Shown: positions 17,101-27,259 of the stretch, piece after piece | How positions within the stretch are numbered: position 1 is the stretch's first letter | How the letters are laid out: each line of letters starts with the position of its first letter | DNA from: Spirochaeta africana DSM 8902 | GTDB lineage: Bacteria; Spirochaetota; Spirochaetia; DSM-27196; DSM-8902 | Length of the DNA: 64,000 nucleotides | Direction: 5' to 3' | Assembly (NCBI RefSeq): GCF_000242595.2 | Contig: NC_017098.1 | Coordinates: 3,024,501 to 3,088,500 of the forward strand | Made by a program: the position numbers and the translations under genes | Notes under the pieces: generated by a model | Told to the model about the DNA's origin: nothing | The model's input: only the letters and a program-made list of their open reading frames with translations | The model's database searches: none

Positions 17101-18813
17101 TTACAGCCGGTCCAGGCATATCTCACCAGCCGTGATCGGGACATGCACACCCCAGGCATCCAGCACACGCGGATGGAGTTCACCTACCACGCCGACAGCC
17201 CGTCCGTCTACCATTACCGTGCCGGCCCGGCCATGAATAAAACGCGGGTCATCACTCGGCTCAAGATGGTGTTCCTTGCCCAGATAGTACAGCAACGCTG
17301 CCAGCTGCGAACTCACCTGGGTAAAGTCGGTATCCGCCTCGGTATGCACCCAGCCCAGGGTGTTTTCGGTAACCGAACCCTGCACGTCGGCTGCGTCACG
17401 ACGGGCAACCTTGCCAACCTCGAAGATACGGTGCGGATACGCGGCGCTTGCCGAGATCGATTCCGCCCCCAGCAGGCTGGGGAGAATAGAGGGCCGCACA
17501 ACCGCGTAGTTTTCGGACATCGGATTGGCAATATGTACCGCACCGGCACGAGCACCCCCCAGAGCCTCCTCCGGATACATCCGCAGGAAGTAGTCCTTGT
17601 CTGACCCGAGGTAGTTGAAGATCATCTCCTGGAACCCGAGGCCGACCATCAACATCTTTACCTTGCGCGCAAGTTCCTCTGCAGGGGTCAGTCTCCCGAC
17701 AGAAAAATCACGCGGCATTTCCGGAGTGAAAAAATCCATCCCCTTGCCGATCATTATGTCCTCGGCAATATCCACGCCATGCAGAAAATCGTTGCGATAC
17801 TCAGGCGGTCGCACCTCCAGGACAGTACCGGACACGCTGGCCGGTACCCCCATGCGTCCCAGGGCTGCAACGGCATCTTCCCCGGACAGGGTAACCCCCA
17901 GCAGGCGGTTAGCGGCATCAAGCTCAATGGTCTGGGGCTGCTGAAAGTACATCGGCACCTGAATTTCCCGCCCGAACGGGGTGTCATAGGGATATTCAAC
18001 CACCGACGGGTGTATCGTAAAGCCGGAATCAGCCAGATCGCAGGCAACAATCGAGGCCGCCAGCAGCAGGGAATGCAGATCGGTGCCGGTAAGCTCAACA
18101 AACAACTCACGATCACCTGTCTCTACCGCCCCGATACGATTGCTGTTGATCACCGGTGGAAAGCTGAGAATTTCTCCCCCGGCATCGGTGAGCAGCGGGA
18201 ATTTCGGATAATCCGCCACGATATGCCCGAACTCCTGCCCCTTGGGATGCTCGGAAAGCATCTCGCGCATGCTGAGTTCCGACTCCAGTCCCAGCGGCTG
18301 AAACCGGGTGGTATCCGGATCTACCGCCGTATACTGTACCGGGAAGGTAATCAGATCACGACGATATACCCCCATCGCGATCGCACGACGCTTCTGCCCG
18401 AAGTTCCAGCACAGCTTCTCCTGGGTCTGGATAAGGTCATTCAACGAAGCCTCGTCGATAGGCGCCCCGCTGACCGCAAACCCGACAACAAAAGGACGGA
18501 TATCGCCAACGGCCGGATCGACCTGGATCCGGTATCCCGCCTGCGGGGCATCCCCCGGTCGGGCAAAGAAATTATAGCCCGGCAGCCGTGCACGGGTACC
18601 GGAGTACACCGCCAGCTGTCGCGCCAGACCGGCAGTAGACCACAGATCGGGGCGATTGGTATCATTGAGCTCGATCTTGAACAGATCGTTCTCATTGTCG
18701 ACACCATCCAGTTCTGCCTTGGCGCACTCGAGCAGGCTTTCCAGCTCATCGTTGCTCAATTTCTTTCCCAGTCGGGCAAAGAGTTCACTCTGAAATACTT
18801 CAATTTTTGGCAT
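17101..18813 (-). CDS. pheT: Phenylalanine-tRNA ligase beta subunit, archaeal/eukaryotic type
   Basis: 570 residues, much shorter than the ~800-residue standard bacterial PheT because the tRNA-binding OB-fold and C-terminal anticodon domains are absent. This is the archaeal/eukaryotic form known from spirochaetes. Visible motifs are NDTNRPDLWS (~49-58), PEYRNDFLHGVDIAEDI (B5 region) and NPMSENYAVVRPSILPSLL. It forms the alpha2beta2 enzyme with PheS; the start lies 3 nt after the pheS stop, so the pair is translationally coupled. Confidence 0.95.
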   Translation of the reverse strand: MPKIEVFQSELFARLGKKLSNDELESLLECAKAELDGVDNENDLFKIELNDTNRPDLWSTAGLARQLAVYSGTRARLPGYNFFARPGDAPQAGYRIQVDPAVGDIRPFVVGFAVSGAPIDEASLNDLIQTQEKLCWNFGQKRRAIAMGVYRRDLITFPVQYTAVDPDTTRFQPLGLESELSMREMLSEHPKGQEFGHIVADYPKFPLLTDAGGEILSFPPVINSNRIGAVETGDRELFVELTGTDLHSLLLAASIVACDLADSGFTIHPSVVEYPYDTPFGREIQVPMYFQQPQTIELDAANRLLGVTLSGEDAVAALGRMGVPASVSGTVLEVRPPEYRNDFLHGVDIAEDIMIGKGMDFFTPEMPRDFSVGRLTPAEELARKVKMLMVGLGFQEMIFNYLGSDKDYFLRMYPEEALGGARAGAVHIANPMSENYAVVRPSILPSLLGAESISASAAYPHRIFEVGKVARRDAADVQGSVTENTLGWVHTEADTDFTQVSSQLAALLYYLGKEHHLEPSDDPRFIHGRAGTVMVDGRAVGVVGELHPRVLDAWGVHVPITAGEICLDRL

Positions 18814-18816
18814 GGA

Positions 18817-20364
18817 TCAGTTCCCCCTTCGCAGTCGGATGTTCTCGATATTCCCGGAAAACAGCTCGCGCAAATCATTCAGACCAAGGTGCATCAATGC
18901 CATGCGATCAATCCCCAGACCCCATGCCAGTACCGGCACATCGATACCCATAGGTTTGGTTACCTCCGGGCGAAAAATCCCGCTGCCGCCCAGCTCGAAC
19001 CACCCCAGCACCGGATGTTTGATATGAACCTCCACCGACGGTTCGGTAAACGGAAAGTACCCCGGAACATACTTGACCTCGGTTGCACCGGCAATCTCGG
19101 TTGCGAACATCTCCAGCAATCCCAGCAGGTTGCGCAGGTTCACCTCTTCACCCAGTACAATACCTTCGGTCTGATAGAAGTCCGACAGATGGGTTGCGTC
19201 GACCTGGTCATAGCGGAAACAACGGGCAATCCCGAAGTATTTGCCGGGAATCTTGGCGTCTCGCAGCTGCTTGGCTGACAGCACTGTCCCCTGGCTGCGC
19301 ATAACCAGGCGCTTGGTAAAGTCATGATCGAACTGGTATCCCCAGCCGCGGCTGCCGGAATCCCCCCCGTTCTCATGCACCCGGGCAACATTATCCAGAA
19401 ACGGCTGTTCTATCTCGCGTGCGTGAGTCGGTTCCTGTACATAGTACACATCGTGGATATCACGGGCACTGTGAAACTGCGGCATGAACAGGGCGTCCCC
19501 GTTCCAGAACTCTGTCTCTACCAGCGGGCCGTCAAACTCCTCGAACCCCAGGGCAGTCAGGCGATCCTTCACCCAGTCAAGATATTCGCAGTACGGATTA
19601 CGCCGCCCAAGCAGCACCCGTGCCGGGGGTGTGTTCACGTTATAGCCCCGAAAACGCTTGTTCTTCCAGCTACCGGACTTCAACATCTGCGGGGTCAGGG
19701 TGCCGATCTCGTCACCAGTGATCCCTTGCTGCTGCAGCTCCGCGACCGCTGCTGCACCGGTATCGGACAGGGCATATACGACCTCTTCACGCTCCACAAT
19801 CCGGAACGCTACCGCAGACGCACCCCGCTTCTTGCTGATGCCGGCAATCGCCTGCTGCTCCTCATCACTCAACTGATCATGTTCCAGTCGCTGCTCGGGA
19901 GCTGCCGTATCCAGTAACCCGCGGATAACATCGCAGTACGGCGGCAGGCTGTCAGCAGCAATCGAGATGCGCTTCTCGCCATCCATCTGCAGAACCCCGG
20001 CCTTGGACAGTGCGCCAAAGGCCGATCCGATATCCTTGGCCTCCAGGCCGACTGCCTTGGCAGCCTCCGGCAGACGTTGCGGCCCCTGTTCCTTGACGCA
20101 GCGAAACAGCCGTTCCTCGGGAAACCCGTCAGCACGATAGGCGGCCCCAAGCTCGGTCAGTTCATAACTCACCTTTACCGTACGGTCCTTCTCGTTCAGA
20201 TACGCTTTTTGGACCAGCCAGCTCACGGCCTGGTTCGCCTGCCCGAGGTTGAACCCGAGCTGCTCCACTATGCGTTCGGGGGTAATATTACCACCGCTGG
20301 AGAAACCCAGCAGCACCTTTACCTCAAGTGGATGCAGGGTGGTCACGGAATGTTCTGTCGCCAT
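18817..20364 (-). CDS. pheS: Phenylalanine-tRNA ligase alpha subunit, archaeal/eukaryotic type
   Basis: 515 residues, longer than standard bacterial PheS (~330). Residues ~1-230 are winged-helix-like N-terminal domains characteristic of the archaeal/eukaryotic subunit. The class II catalytic core follows: motif 2 KYFGIARCFRYDQVDATHLSDFYQTEG-like region and motif 3 GLGIDRMALMHLG near the C terminus. GGAG lies 9 nt before the ATG. Together with pheT it charges tRNA-Phe. It sits downstream of the large TPR gene on the same strand after a 79-nt gap containing CATAAT as a possible -10. Confidence 0.95.
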   Translation of the reverse strand: MATEHSVTTLHPLEVKVLLGFSSGGNITPERIVEQLGFNLGQANQAVSWLVQKAYLNEKDRTVKVSYELTELGAAYRADGFPEERLFRCVKEQGPQRLPEAAKAVGLEAKDIGSAFGALSKAGVLQMDGEKRISIAADSLPPYCDVIRGLLDTAAPEQRLEHDQLSDEEQQAIAGISKKRGASAVAFRIVEREEVVYALSDTGAAAVAELQQQGITGDEIGTLTPQMLKSGSWKNKRFRGYNVNTPPARVLLGRRNPYCEYLDWVKDRLTALGFEEFDGPLVETEFWNGDALFMPQFHSARDIHDVYYVQEPTHAREIEQPFLDNVARVHENGGDSGSRGWGYQFDHDFTKRLVMRSQGTVLSAKQLRDAKIPGKYFGIARCFRYDQVDATHLSDFYQTEGIVLGEEVNLRNLLGLLEMFATEIAGATEVKYVPGYFPFTEPSVEVHIKHPVLGWFELGGSGIFRPEVTKPMGIDVPVLAWGLGIDRMALMHLGLNDLRELFSGNIENIRLRRGN

Positions 20365-20443
20365 GAGTGCGCTCCTTCCAGAGTCTGGTACATCGAATTA
20401 TGATGCTGATTGTATACATGCTTGACGGCTTCGTCTGGAAAGC

Positions 20444-23400
20444 CTATGTATCCCGTCCGGCAGACTCTATCCGCTCCAGTATTCGGCGAACACGGGCGCC
20501 CAGAGCCTCACCAATCCGGTGATCGGGATAGGATACCGACATATCTTGTATGAATTTGAATGTCTCTGCAAGGCTTTTGGTAGACACATGCGGCTTTTTT
20601 ACCCCGGATACCGGTTGCTCGGGATCTACCGGGGTAAACCTGGTACCCTGCATCGCCTGTCGCAGCCCGGGCTTGCCGAGCAGGCGATTACGCACGGACT
20701 CTATCTTGAGCGGCACATCGCTCTCTATAAAGGCCCGGTGCTTGTCCTGTGGCAGAGCATCGGTCAGATTCATCAGATATTCCAGCATGCGCGCCTGCGG
20801 CACCCCGGGGCTGGCAGCACCCGAATCCGGCGCAGGTTCCGGCGAAGCCGGTTGCGCGTCCTGCGAGAACGGCGGTACGTCAGAGGCACTCCCCGGTGAC
20901 TCGTACTCCAGCGATCCGGTTGAACTTTCCTCTTCGGGGTACTGCGGCACATGAGCCGCCGCGGCTGCGGCAGCTTCTGTATCATCCATCAGCCAGTCAT
21001 CATCCGCGAATGGAGAATCATCCGGTGCTGACGAGGCGACATCCTCCGGCATTTCCTCCATAGTCTCGTCCGCAGACCCGTCCGACCACTCCGCCTCTTC
21101 AGGTTCATTCCCCGCAGTCTCCTCCGGCAAGGCCTGAGGTTCCGGAAATATATCCTGCATCTCCGGAGGAAGCTTGCCGCTCTCGACCGCAGGATCAGGC
21201 GCATCTTTTTCGTCGACGGCATCTTCTGCTTCTTCTGACTCAACATCCCCAGGTTCTGATCCTGCGTCGCTTTTCAGCTCGCTCTCCGGGGCACTGAACT
21301 CCGGCTCCCATTCGTCCGGATGCTGTTCCGACAACTCCGGCTGCGCCGCCTCCCGCATTTCGTGCGGATCTGTCGATTCTGGCTGCGACGATGCGTGCTC
21401 AGGCTGCATCGGTTCGGCCGGCTCTGGCCACTGCTGCCGGGACGCCTGCTGGTCAGGCTGCTGTTGGGGCGGCTGTGGCTGTGGTTGCTGGGGTTGCGGT
21501 GGCACCTGGGGCGGCATCTGGGGTTGCGGCTGCGGTGGCGCCTGGGGCGGCATCTGGGCCTGAGGCGGCGGTTCCCACGCCGGCGACGGCTGAGGCGGCG
21601 GGGCCTGAGGCTGCGGGACCGGCGGCGGCGCGGCACTCTGCATCGGCGCAGCCTGCGCTGGCGGCTGCTGATACGACTGCGGCTGCGGTGGCATCTGTGG
21701 TGGGGGATACTGCGGCGGGTACGGCGACACCGGTCGCTGCGGCGGCGCTGTGACATCGGGTTTGCTGTCCGATGCCGCCGTCTTGCCGTCATCCGCGGCA
21801 GTACCTGCTGCATCATCCGCGTCGGCGTCCTGACCGAGTCCGGCATCGGCAGCGGCAGCATCCTCCAACAGCTCCATCAGGCTCCCGGGACGGTCCTCCG
21901 CTGCTGTTGATTCATCATCCAGGTCTTCTGCAGCCGGTTGCGGAGCACCACCGCCCGAGGAATCCCCGGATACCGGGGATCCGGCATAGGCAGGCATCCC
22001 TGCCTCGGCATATTCCTCGACCCACTCCTGAGGCGGCTCGTCGATCTCTTCATCCGCCTCGTCTGCTGCCTCCGGTGCTTCAATATCAAAGTCTTCGTTC
22101 AGAAAGTTCTGCTCGAAATCCAGAATCGGCACCGCATCATCGGCTTCCAGATTCTCTCCGTACTCGGCCTCCAGCTCCTGTGCCTGTGCTGGTCGCTCTC
22201 CCGACAGGGCGGCCAGGCGCCCAAGCTTCTCGATATTGCGCTGCCATGACTCTGCCAGTTCATCCTGGAAAGACGACACGATATCCTCGTACAGATCCAG
22301 GCTTTCATTCAGTGCCGAGATATCATCAGGATTGGCCCGATTCCCCTGCAGGCTGATCAGCTCCTCGGCTGCCGACATGGCGCGTTCCTTGTTGCCGCGC
22401 TGCGACTCGAATCGTGCCAGCAGCGACAAGAGATAGGCATCGCCGGGATATCGCTTCAGCTGCTGTTCGATGTGTGAGATCGCCTCTTCCAGTTTGTCCT
22501 GGGCAGCCAGTATTTCACCCAGCAGACCGTGGGCCTGCATATCATCCGGATGCTGCGCAAGATAGCCCTGAATCCGTTGTCGAGCCTCGGTGTAGCGCTG
22601 GAGCTCCAGCTCTATGCGGGCGAATTCCAGCTGGAACTCCCCTGTCGCTGCCCCCTGTTTCTCCAGGATCCGGATACAGTCAGCCGACTCGTCATTCAGG
22701 CCGAGGCGAAAGGCCACCTTGGCCAGCAGCTGCAAGGCCGCAATGTGCTCATCCTCGAGCTCCAGCAGCTCGCGCAGCTGGGTACGCGCCTCTTCGTAGT
22801 GCTCCAGACGGTTCAGCAGATCAGCCAGCTGGTATCGCAGGTCGGTGTTCTGAGGACTGAGCGCTGACAGCTTGCGCAGCTCCTCCAGATACCCCCTCCC
22901 GTCGGTGCGGGCCAGAACCTGCCCCAGATTGGCAGCAGCCTTGCGATACGATGGATCCCTGCGCAGAGATCGTCGCAGATACTCACCTGCCTCTTCATAC
23001 TTGCCCAGATGAGAGAGGATGCTGGCGATGTTGTTCAGCGCCCGCGGATTCTCGGACTCGATCGACAGTATTTCTTCAAATACCCGCTGTGCTTCCTCGT
23101 ACTCCTCCAGCCGCTGCAGCACGATCCCCAGATTGTTCAGCGCATCCACCCAGCCGGGACGTGAGCGCAGGGCACGCACAAACGAATCACGCGCATCCTC
23201 CAGACGGCCAAGTTCCAACTGGGATATACCCAGATTATAGCGCAGGGTCGGATGGTTCTCGTCATGCTCCAGTCCTGCCTCAAGCATCCGGACCGCTTCC
23301 GGATGCTGTCCGCTGTGCTCATAGAGCGTCCCGAGATTATTGTAGGCCATTACAAATCCGGGATCGCGATGGATAGCATCGGAATAGGCAGCACGCGCCG

Positions 23401-23767
23401 CATCAATATCCCCGGAACGCTTCAGAATGTTCCCGAGGTTATACAGGATATCCGCACGCTCCGGCGCAAACGACAGCGCTGTACGGGCAAGCTCCAGGGC
23501 ATGCTCAAGCCTGTCCTGGTGGCGATAGAGCACCGCCAGATTGTTGTACCCCTCTGCATTCTCCGGCTGCAGCTTGATAGCCGTGCGAAACGAGTTCTCT
23601 GCCTTTTCAAACGCACGCTGCTGGGTATAGATCGTGCCCAGCATCATGTGAGCGTGCCATGAATACGGATACTCCTCTACCAGCTCCAGTGACAATCGCT
23701 CGGCAGCATCGTAATCCTGCAGGGTGAACGCCCGCAATGCACGGGCACGCTTTTCTTCGCTCTTCAT
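20444..23767 (-). CDS. Very large TPR protein with acidic and Pro/Gln-rich linker and a conserved-looking C-terminal domain
   Basis: About 1107 residues from the ATG at 23767, preceded by AGGCGG; a TTG two codons earlier is less likely. Residues ~1-500 hold around a dozen TPR units (e.g. AEGYNNLAVLYRHQDRLEHAL, MAYNNLGTLYEHSGQHPEAV). Residues ~540-670 are strongly acidic, ~670-785 are low-complexity Pro/Gln/Ala, and ~790-985 acidic again. The last ~115 residues are ordered-looking (MLEYLMNLTDALPQDKHRAF). No signal peptide. TPRs suggest a scaffold. It starts 2 nt after the secreted LamG/FN3 gene. Confidence 0.85.
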   Translation of the reverse strand: MKSEEKRARALRAFTLQDYDAAERLSLELVEEYPYSWHAHMMLGTIYTQQRAFEKAENSFRTAIKLQPENAEGYNNLAVLYRHQDRLEHALELARTALSFAPERADILYNLGNILKRSGDIDAARAAYSDAIHRDPGFVMAYNNLGTLYEHSGQHPEAVRMLEAGLEHDENHPTLRYNLGISQLELGRLEDARDSFVRALRSRPGWVDALNNLGIVLQRLEEYEEAQRVFEEILSIESENPRALNNIASILSHLGKYEEAGEYLRRSLRRDPSYRKAAANLGQVLARTDGRGYLEELRKLSALSPQNTDLRYQLADLLNRLEHYEEARTQLRELLELEDEHIAALQLLAKVAFRLGLNDESADCIRILEKQGAATGEFQLEFARIELELQRYTEARQRIQGYLAQHPDDMQAHGLLGEILAAQDKLEEAISHIEQQLKRYPGDAYLLSLLARFESQRGNKERAMSAAEELISLQGNRANPDDISALNESLDLYEDIVSSFQDELAESWQRNIEKLGRLAALSGERPAQAQELEAEYGENLEADDAVPILDFEQNFLNEDFDIEAPEAADEADEEIDEPPQEWVEEYAEAGMPAYAGSPVSGDSSGGGAPQPAAEDLDDESTAAEDRPGSLMELLEDAAAADAGLGQDADADDAAGTAADDGKTAASDSKPDVTAPPQRPVSPYPPQYPPPQMPPQPQSYQQPPAQAAPMQSAAPPPVPQPQAPPPQPSPAWEPPPQAQMPPQAPPQPQPQMPPQVPPQPQQPQPQPPQQQPDQQASRQQWPEPAEPMQPEHASSQPESTDPHEMREAAQPELSEQHPDEWEPEFSAPESELKSDAGSEPGDVESEEAEDAVDEKDAPDPAVESGKLPPEMQDIFPEPQALPEETAGNEPEEAEWSDGSADETMEEMPEDVASSAPDDSPFADDDWLMDDTEAAAAAAAHVPQYPEEESSTGSLEYESPGSASDVPPFSQDAQPASPEPAPDSGAASPGVPQARMLEYLMNLTDALPQDKHRAFIESDVPLKIESVRNRLLGKPGLRQAMQGTRFTPVDPEQPVSGVKKPHVSTKSLAETFKFIQDMSVSYPDHRIGEALGARVRRILERIESAGRDT

Positions 23768-23769
23768 GG

Positions 23770-25245
23770 TCAATCCGCCTGTTCAACTCGTGCCGGCCGT
23801 ACGCGCACCTCGCGACTGAAGCCGCTTTCCAGTCCCTGATCATTGCGGTCGTAGGACACAACCGTGATGTAGTATAATACATCCGGCTCAAGGCCTGCCA
23901 ACACTACCCTCGTGTCGAGCCCGACATCAACCGGGCTGTCTCCGGCATCCGCGCCGGTGCCAAAGTAACCACCGGGCTCTGTGCCGTAATACACCAGGTA
24001 CCCGCCTACGGTTTCATCGTACACCCGATTCCATTCCACCTGGATATTTCCTGCCTCGGTTTCGGCACGGACACCGGCAGGAGGGATGGGCGGCGGCATC
24101 GGCCGATGCCGTACCACTGCCTGTCGTACCGACGGTGACCGCCCTTCGCCATCCGGCAGCAGATCAAATCTGAGCTGCACAAAGCGGGCAGCCGGTTGCC
24201 CGGGGATCCGACCATCACCCGGCAACTCCTGCCAGGCAGCGTCAATCTCGCCATCGGTCCGCAATCGGTGGCCGGCACGGTACTGAACCCGCACCGCGGT
24301 GTCGCCCGGGGTTTCAGTCTCCGCCTGAATTTGCTCCAGTCGTCGGCGCGAATCTCCCAGGTCGATCGGTGCGGTAACAGCATAGCCGGGGGTACGCCCT
24401 GCCGTCGAAGGCGGCGATTCCTGCGTGGACTGCTGACTGATATACAGATCATCCAGCAATCCGACAAACCGGCGCCCGACCTGTACACGCCTGCCGGACA
24501 GCTCACCGATCATCAATGGAAATCCGCCCCCGTCCTCGCGTCCGGCGGCAGTTACCCACGCCAGGTCATGCAGCACCCCGTCTACCAGGTACTCCAGCAA
24601 TCCGTTCTCGGCGCTGTACCGGACCAGGTGATGCGACCAGCGGCGCGGCAGCAGCCCCTGGTAGCCTGCCAGTTCGACACTGACCGGTTCCAGCTCATCA
24701 CTCAGAAACATATTGTCAAAGGAGATCTGCAGCCGGCGGTTGCGGACTGAAATGCGGAGTTCCTGCAGCAGATTGCGTTCACCGCTGCGATGCATACCCT
24801 GCCAGTGCAGCACCTCCTCGCCGTCCTGCAGCCGGGGAGAATACAGCCAGAATGAAATAGTAAACCCGTGGGAATGGCTGCCCGGGGTAAACAGATCGGC
24901 ACCCTGATTGGAAAGGATTACCGGCTCGCCCTGAAAGGCTCCTGCAGCCCCCCCATGACGGAACTCGCTGCGGCTGAGGTGCTCCAACCCACGCTCCACC
25001 GCAAACCGCCCGCTTTCATCGACCAGCGGCAGCGAATCAAACCTCAGCAGCAGCTGGGTGTGGGCATCGGGCTGAATCCTCGGCTGCATCAGCTCAAGCC
25101 GCCCGGTGGCGGCGCTCTCTTCCACCCCGGAGGTGCGGGCAAACCCGCCCCAGCCGGCCGCAGCACCGATTTCAACCGTGTCCCGGGCCGCCAGGTGAAG
25201 AATTACCGAGAAAAATAGGCACAGTATGGTGACGTTTCGTTTCAT
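23770..25245 (-). CDS. Secreted protein with LamG-like and fibronectin type III-like domains
   Basis: About 491 residues from the ATG at 25245, which opens a signal peptide (MKRNVTILCLFFSVILHLAA); the frame extends 24 codons further without one. Residues ~60-270 look like a concanavalin/LamG jelly roll (HSHGFTISFWLYSP, WSHHLVRYSAENGLLEYLVDG, GLLDDLYIS). The C terminus (~385-485) has FN3 strands ending YYITVVSYDRNDQGLESGFS. Export and carbohydrate or protein binding at the cell surface are plausible. It is divergent from uvrC with only 25 nt between starts, and is co-transcribed with the TPR gene. Confidence 0.8.
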   Translation of the reverse strand: MKRNVTILCLFFSVILHLAARDTVEIGAAAGWGGFARTSGVEESAATGRLELMQPRIQPDAHTQLLLRFDSLPLVDESGRFAVERGLEHLSRSEFRHGGAAGAFQGEPVILSNQGADLFTPGSHSHGFTISFWLYSPRLQDGEEVLHWQGMHRSGERNLLQELRISVRNRRLQISFDNMFLSDELEPVSVELAGYQGLLPRRWSHHLVRYSAENGLLEYLVDGVLHDLAWVTAAGREDGGGFPLMIGELSGRRVQVGRRFVGLLDDLYISQQSTQESPPSTAGRTPGYAVTAPIDLGDSRRRLEQIQAETETPGDTAVRVQYRAGHRLRTDGEIDAAWQELPGDGRIPGQPAARFVQLRFDLLPDGEGRSPSVRQAVVRHRPMPPPIPPAGVRAETEAGNIQVEWNRVYDETVGGYLVYYGTEPGGYFGTGADAGDSPVDVGLDTRVVLAGLEPDVLYYITVVSYDRNDQGLESGFSREVRVRPARVEQAD

Positions 25246-25270
25246 CTCTTGGTATTGTTTATCGGCACGT

Positions 25271-27259
25271 ATGGCTGAATCACAAGCATTTGATCGAGAA
25301 ACACTTCGCGAAAGCATTGCCTCATTCCCGCTCCTTCCCGGGGTCTATATCATGCGGAACCGGGAGGACACCATCCTGTATGTCGGCAAGGCCAAACAGC
25401 TGCGCAACCGGGTACGCTCCTACTTTTCCCACAGCGGTCAGCATATCAAGACCGCTGTTCTGATGAAACACGTCCGACGGATCGAATACATCGTAACCAG
25501 CACCGAGCACGAGGCGCTGCTGCTGGAGAACAGCCTGATAAAACAGCACCAGCCACGCTACAACATCAACCTGAAAGACAGCAAAAGCTACCCCGTGATC
25601 CGCATCACCAACGAGGACTTTCCTCGGGTGTTCCGTACCCGGCGGATCGTACAGGACGGCAGCGAGTACTTTGGCCCCTTCCCCAATGTCCACGCAATCG
25701 ACCTGTATCTTGAGCTGATCGAGAAACTCTATCCACTGCGAAAATGCCGCGGCGCGGTGCGAAACAGACCCAAACCATGTTTGTACTACCATATCGGGCG
25801 CTGCGCCGGCGTCTGTGCCGGCAAGACCGACAAATCAGCCTACGCAGACCGGGTGGCACAGATCCGTCGACTGCTGAACGGCGATACGGCAATGGTCAGC
25901 CGGGAGCTCCAGCATCGCATGGAAAACGCCGCTCAAGAGCTGCGCTTCGAGGAAGCCGCCTGGTGCCGGGATGTACTGAACGCGGTGGACGAGCTCAACA
26001 GTCGCCAGTCAGTCGTCGATTTTGATCCAGAGACCCGTGATTATATCGCCCTGCATCGCAACAATGAGCTGTGTGTCTTCACGGTCTTCCAGATGCGCGG
26101 CGGTAAACTGCTGGGTAGCGAGAGCTTCCGATCGCGCTCGGTAGAGGATGATCGCGATGCGGTTGCCGAATTTCTTGGCAGATACTATACCACCCTGAAA
26201 CAGCCGCCACGCCGCATTTTCTGCCAGATGCTGCTGGACTCCGGGATCGCCACAGAGCTGCTGATGCCTGCCCGCCCCGACGATGCCACGTATGCCCCTG
26301 ACACCGCTGAAGCCGCCGCTTCTCCTGCCGCTAATGACGCTGATGCGTATGCCGCAAATGACGCAGCCGAACCCGGACCGGCGTACGGGCCGCAGCCCGG
26401 TCAACTTTCCCCTCCCCTCAGCCCGGAACTCCTGATCCCGACCGCGAAACGGGATTCCGCTATCATGAACATGGCAACGGAGAATGCCCGCCAGGAACTT
26501 GCCACCTGGATGCGCAGTGAGGGTGATATCCAGGCACTGCAGGAACTGGCTGCGGTGCTTGACCTGCCAGCTCCACCGCTGCGGATCGAGGGATTCGATA
26601 TCGCCCAGCTGCATGGCAAGCATACCGTGGCCGCCATGGTCAGCTTCAGTCGCGGGGCTCCCGACAAGTCCCGGTATCGCCGATACCATATCCGGACAAC
26701 CGCCGGCAAGATCGATGATTACGCCGCGATGCGGGAGGTAGTAGCCCGGCGCTACACCCGCCTGGCCAACGAAGAGCTGCCAATGCCGGATCTCATCCTG
26801 ATTGATGGGGGCCGCGGGCAGGTAAATGCTGCCCGACAGGTCCTGCGCGCACTGGATCTTGAGCGTATCCCGGTGGTTGGCCTGGCAAAGCAGTTCGAGG
26901 AACTCATTCTGCCGGAACAGCCCGAACCGCTGCGCCTGCCGGACGGCTCACCCCCACTGCGCATCCTTCAGTATGTCCGCGACGAGGCCCACCGTTTTTC
27001 AACCGGGTTCAACCAGCTGCTGCGCGGCAAGGACATCGGCCTGAACATCCTGGAGAGTGTTGACGGGATCGGCCCGCAGAAGAGTCAGAAACTGCTCAAG
27101 ACCTTTGGCTCCCTGCGCGGGATTGCTGCCGCCGAGCCGGCGGATCTGCAAAACTGTGTCGGGATTCGCGAGTCGGCAGCACTGCAGCTCAAGCTGCTGG
27201 CTGGCGAGGCGGTTGAACATACCGAAGCTACGTCAGACGATACACAAACAGGGTCATAA
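25271..27259 (+). CDS. uvrC: UvrABC system protein C
   Basis: 662 residues from the ATG at 25271. GIY-YIG nuclease domain at ~17-100 (PLLPGVYIM, ILYVGKAKQLRNRV), UVR motif at ~215-250, RNase H-like nuclease domain at ~430-580 (IEGFDIAQLHGKHTVAAMVSF, DLILIDGGRGQVNAA) and tandem HhH at the C terminus (VDGIGPQKSQKLLKTFGS). It makes the dual incisions of nucleotide excision repair. An Ala/Asp/Pro-rich stretch at ~335-395 is an extra insertion. No Shine-Dalgarno; TATTGT ends 12 nt upstream. The end overlaps holA by 32 nt. Confidence 0.95.
   Translation: MAESQAFDRETLRESIASFPLLPGVYIMRNREDTILYVGKAKQLRNRVRSYFSHSGQHIKTAVLMKHVRRIEYIVTSTEHEALLLENSLIKQHQPRYNINLKDSKSYPVIRITNEDFPRVFRTRRIVQDGSEYFGPFPNVHAIDLYLELIEKLYPLRKCRGAVRNRPKPCLYYHIGRCAGVCAGKTDKSAYADRVAQIRRLLNGDTAMVSRELQHRMENAAQELRFEEAAWCRDVLNAVDELNSRQSVVDFDPETRDYIALHRNNELCVFTVFQMRGGKLLGSESFRSRSVEDDRDAVAEFLGRYYTTLKQPPRRIFCQMLLDSGIATELLMPARPDDATYAPDTAEAAASPAANDADAYAANDAAEPGPAYGPQPGQLSPPLSPELLIPTAKRDSAIMNMATENARQELATWMRSEGDIQALQELAAVLDLPAPPLRIEGFDIAQLHGKHTVAAMVSFSRGAPDKSRYRRYHIRTTAGKIDDYAAMREVVARRYTRLANEELPMPDLILIDGGRGQVNAARQVLRALDLERIPVVGLAKQFEELILPEQPEPLRLPDGSPPLRILQYVRDEAHRFSTGFNQLLRGKDIGLNILESVDGIGPQKSQKLLKTFGSLRGIAAAEPADLQNCVGIRESAALQLKLLAGEAVEHTEATSDDTQTGS

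Noticed and set aside
17779-19278. A 499-codon plus-strand open frame opposite pheST
   Set aside because: Spans the pheS/pheT junction antisense to both; composition typical of a GC-rich shadow frame.
20940-22150. Repetitive DNA or CRISPR-like array in the TPR gene
   Set aside because: The repetitiveness is codon-level Pro/Gln and acidic low complexity inside one open frame, with no regular repeat-spacer pattern.
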